NCBI GenBank assembly: GCA_023253905.1
Contig: JALREG010000200.1
Coordinates: 1 to 7,275, forward strand
Origin: Burkholderiaceae bacterium
GTDB lineage: Bacteria; Pseudomonadota; Gammaproteobacteria; Burkholderiales; Burkholderiaceae
Length of the DNA stretch: 7,275 bases
Direction of reading: 5' to 3'
Shown here: in pieces, positions 6,305 through 7,275 of the stretch
Numbering within the stretch: the first letter of the stretch is position 1
Layout of the letters: every line of letters starts with the position of its first letter
Position numbers and translations under genes: made by a program
The notes under the pieces: generated by a model
The model's database searches: none
What the model was told of the DNA's origin: nothing
Seen by the model: only the letters and a program-made list of their open reading frames with translations

Positions 6305-7275
6305 GAACGCTGGTACTGCCGCGCTTGTCAGCGAGCGAATCACAGGCGTTGACCACAATCGCTGCCGGACTGGGGGAGCTGTCCATCCCGGGACCCGGCG
6401 AGTCCGGAACCACGCTACTCGCTATCATGGCCATGTCGCCGGATGCCAGCCTGCCGGAGATCGTCGATCCGATTGCGGTTCACCTCGAGTGGTCCGGCGC
6501 GCAGTTTGTTCTCGAGCTTCCGCGACGCGCACTCGATTACTGGGCCGCTGAGTCGCTTGGCAGTGACCTCGCAGAGTTGCCGTCGGCCTGGCGTGATGCA
6601 GCGCTCGCGCAGGCGTCACATTGGCTGTGTGATGGACTTTCCGACCTTGGCCGCGGGCGTGCCGCAATCATCGGTGTACTGCCCGAAGGGACGCCTGCGA
6701 TGGCAGGGCGCCACCAATTGGTTGTTCGACTGATGTGGCCCGAGTCTGGGGCTGTTGTGCTTGGGGTTCTGCGCGCGGACACGCTGGGCCTGCTGGTGTG
6801 TGCGAGCCTCGTCCCGGCTGGCGCTGGCACCGCTGCCAACAACGGAGCATCCCTCAACCTGCCGATAGCGCTTCGCCTCTCGGTGGGCGAGACCCTGCTG
6901 CCTTTTTCCCGACTTGAATCAATCCGCCAGGGTGACGTCATTCTCGTCACCGAGCCGTTTTTGGGTGACGACGGCGCAATCACGCTTGTGTACGGCACTG
7001 CCGATGCGCGGGCGAGCTGGACGATCGCCGCTCGAATCGATGCCCATCAGATCACCGTCACTGCCCCGCCCGCTTCAAGGACAGCCACCGACATGCCCGA
7101 CTCCGATACCCGCAGCGATGAGCCAATCTCGCTTGATCAACTCCCCATCCGCCTCAGCTTCGACGTTGGGACCAAGACGCTGACGCTGGCCGAGTTGCAG
7201 GCACTCCAGCCAGGCGCCACCTTTGCGCTCGACCGACCCGCACAGGAATACCTCACGATCCGCGCCAACGGCGCA
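6301..7275 (+). CDS. sctQ: T3SS C-ring/sorting-platform protein SctQ, 3' truncated by the window
   Basis: SctQ (YscQ/SpaO/HrcQ, related to flagellar FliM/FliN) builds the cytoplasmic pods of the sorting platform, binding SctK and SctL and recruiting chaperone-substrate complexes. The frame is open for 325 codons from the ATG at 6301 to the window end without a stop. The N-terminal region (1-170) is divergent. A first SPOA domain lies at about 186-252 (LPIALRLSVGETLLPFSRLE, then SIRQGDVILV). A hydrophilic linker runs at about 255-276. The second SPOA domain starts at about 278 (LDQLPIRLSFDVGTKTLTLA, then ELQALQPGATFALDRP). In the family the second domain usually ends within about 20-30 residues of where the sequence is cut. 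The start overlaps the sctP stop. AAGGA lies 10 bases upstream, at 6286-6290. Confidence 0.93.
   Translation, partial: MRTLVLPRLSASESQALTTIAAGLGELSIPGPGESGTTLLAIMAMSPDASLPEIVDPIAVHLEWSGAQFVLELPRRALDYWAAESLGSDLAELPSAWRDAALAQASHWLCDGLSDLGRGRAAIIGVLPEGTPAMAGRHQLVVRLMWPESGAVVLGVLRADTLGLLVCASLVPAGAGTAANNGASLNLPIALRLSVGETLLPFSRLESIRQGDVILVTEPFLGDDGAITLVYGTADARASWTIAARIDAHQITVTAPPASRTATDMPDSDTRSDEPISLDQLPIRLSFDVGTKTLTLAELQALQPGATFALDRPAQEYLTIRANGA
7076..7275 (+). promoter_or_regulatory. Candidate internal translation start producing SctQ-C
   Basis: An in-frame ATG at 7093-7095 (Met265) lies in the linker between the two SPOA domains and is preceded by AAGGA at 7077-7081, an 11-base spacing. The 16 bases at 7076-7091 match 14 of the 16 at 6285-6300, directly upstream of the main sctQ start. 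In Yersinia YscQ, Salmonella SpaO and related proteins, an internal start at the same place makes a separate C-terminal SPOA protein that joins full-length SctQ. Production of such a protein here is inferred, not shown. Confidence 0.5.

Noticed and set aside
6105..7183. Several short plus- and minus-strand frames over the right end
   Set aside because: They are shadows of sctQ, which is open from 6301 to the window end and carries two SPOA domains.

Overview
This window is the central part of a type III secretion system (T3SS) operon from a GC-rich bacterium, most likely a proteobacterium. All genes are on the + strand and nearly every junction overlaps or is separated by only a few bases. 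Using universal Sct names, the order is: the C-terminal end of a probable needle subunit (sctF?), two small TPR proteins of the secretion-chaperone type, then sctI, sctJ, sctK, sctL, sctN, sctO, sctP and a 3'-truncated sctQ. From memory, an unbroken I-J-K-L-N-O-P-Q series resembles the Bordetella bsc locus, and more loosely the Yersinia/Pseudomonas Ysc/Psc genes, which are split into separate operons. I cannot name the species from sequence alone.

Layout: 1-117 is the needle-like 3' end. 114-620 is a SycD/LcrH-like TPR chaperone. 621-693 is the only sizeable non-coding gap. 694-1164 is a second TPR protein. 1167-1610 is the inner rod SctI. 1607-2413 is the inner-ring lipoprotein SctJ. 2410-3081 is the sorting-platform adaptor SctK. 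3089-3715 is the stator SctL. 3737-5095 is the ATPase SctN. 5095-5592 is the stalk SctO. 5585-6304 is the ruler/switch protein SctP. 6301 to the window end is the C-ring/sorting-platform protein SctQ, open at the right edge. No stretch over 300 bases lacks a gene.

How the genes work together: SctJ forms the inner-membrane ring. SctK, SctQ and SctL make the cytoplasmic sorting platform that holds the hexameric ATPase SctN, with SctO as its central stalk. SctI (rod) and the probable SctF (needle) are exported early under the control of SctP, and the TPR proteins probably keep needle or translocator subunits soluble before export. The export-gate genes (sctR, S, T, U) would be expected just downstream but are outside the window.

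Nothing here is a new system. The best second-look item is a candidate internal start in sctQ: Met265 lies just before the C-terminal SPOA domain, and its upstream 16 bases nearly duplicate those before the main sctQ start.
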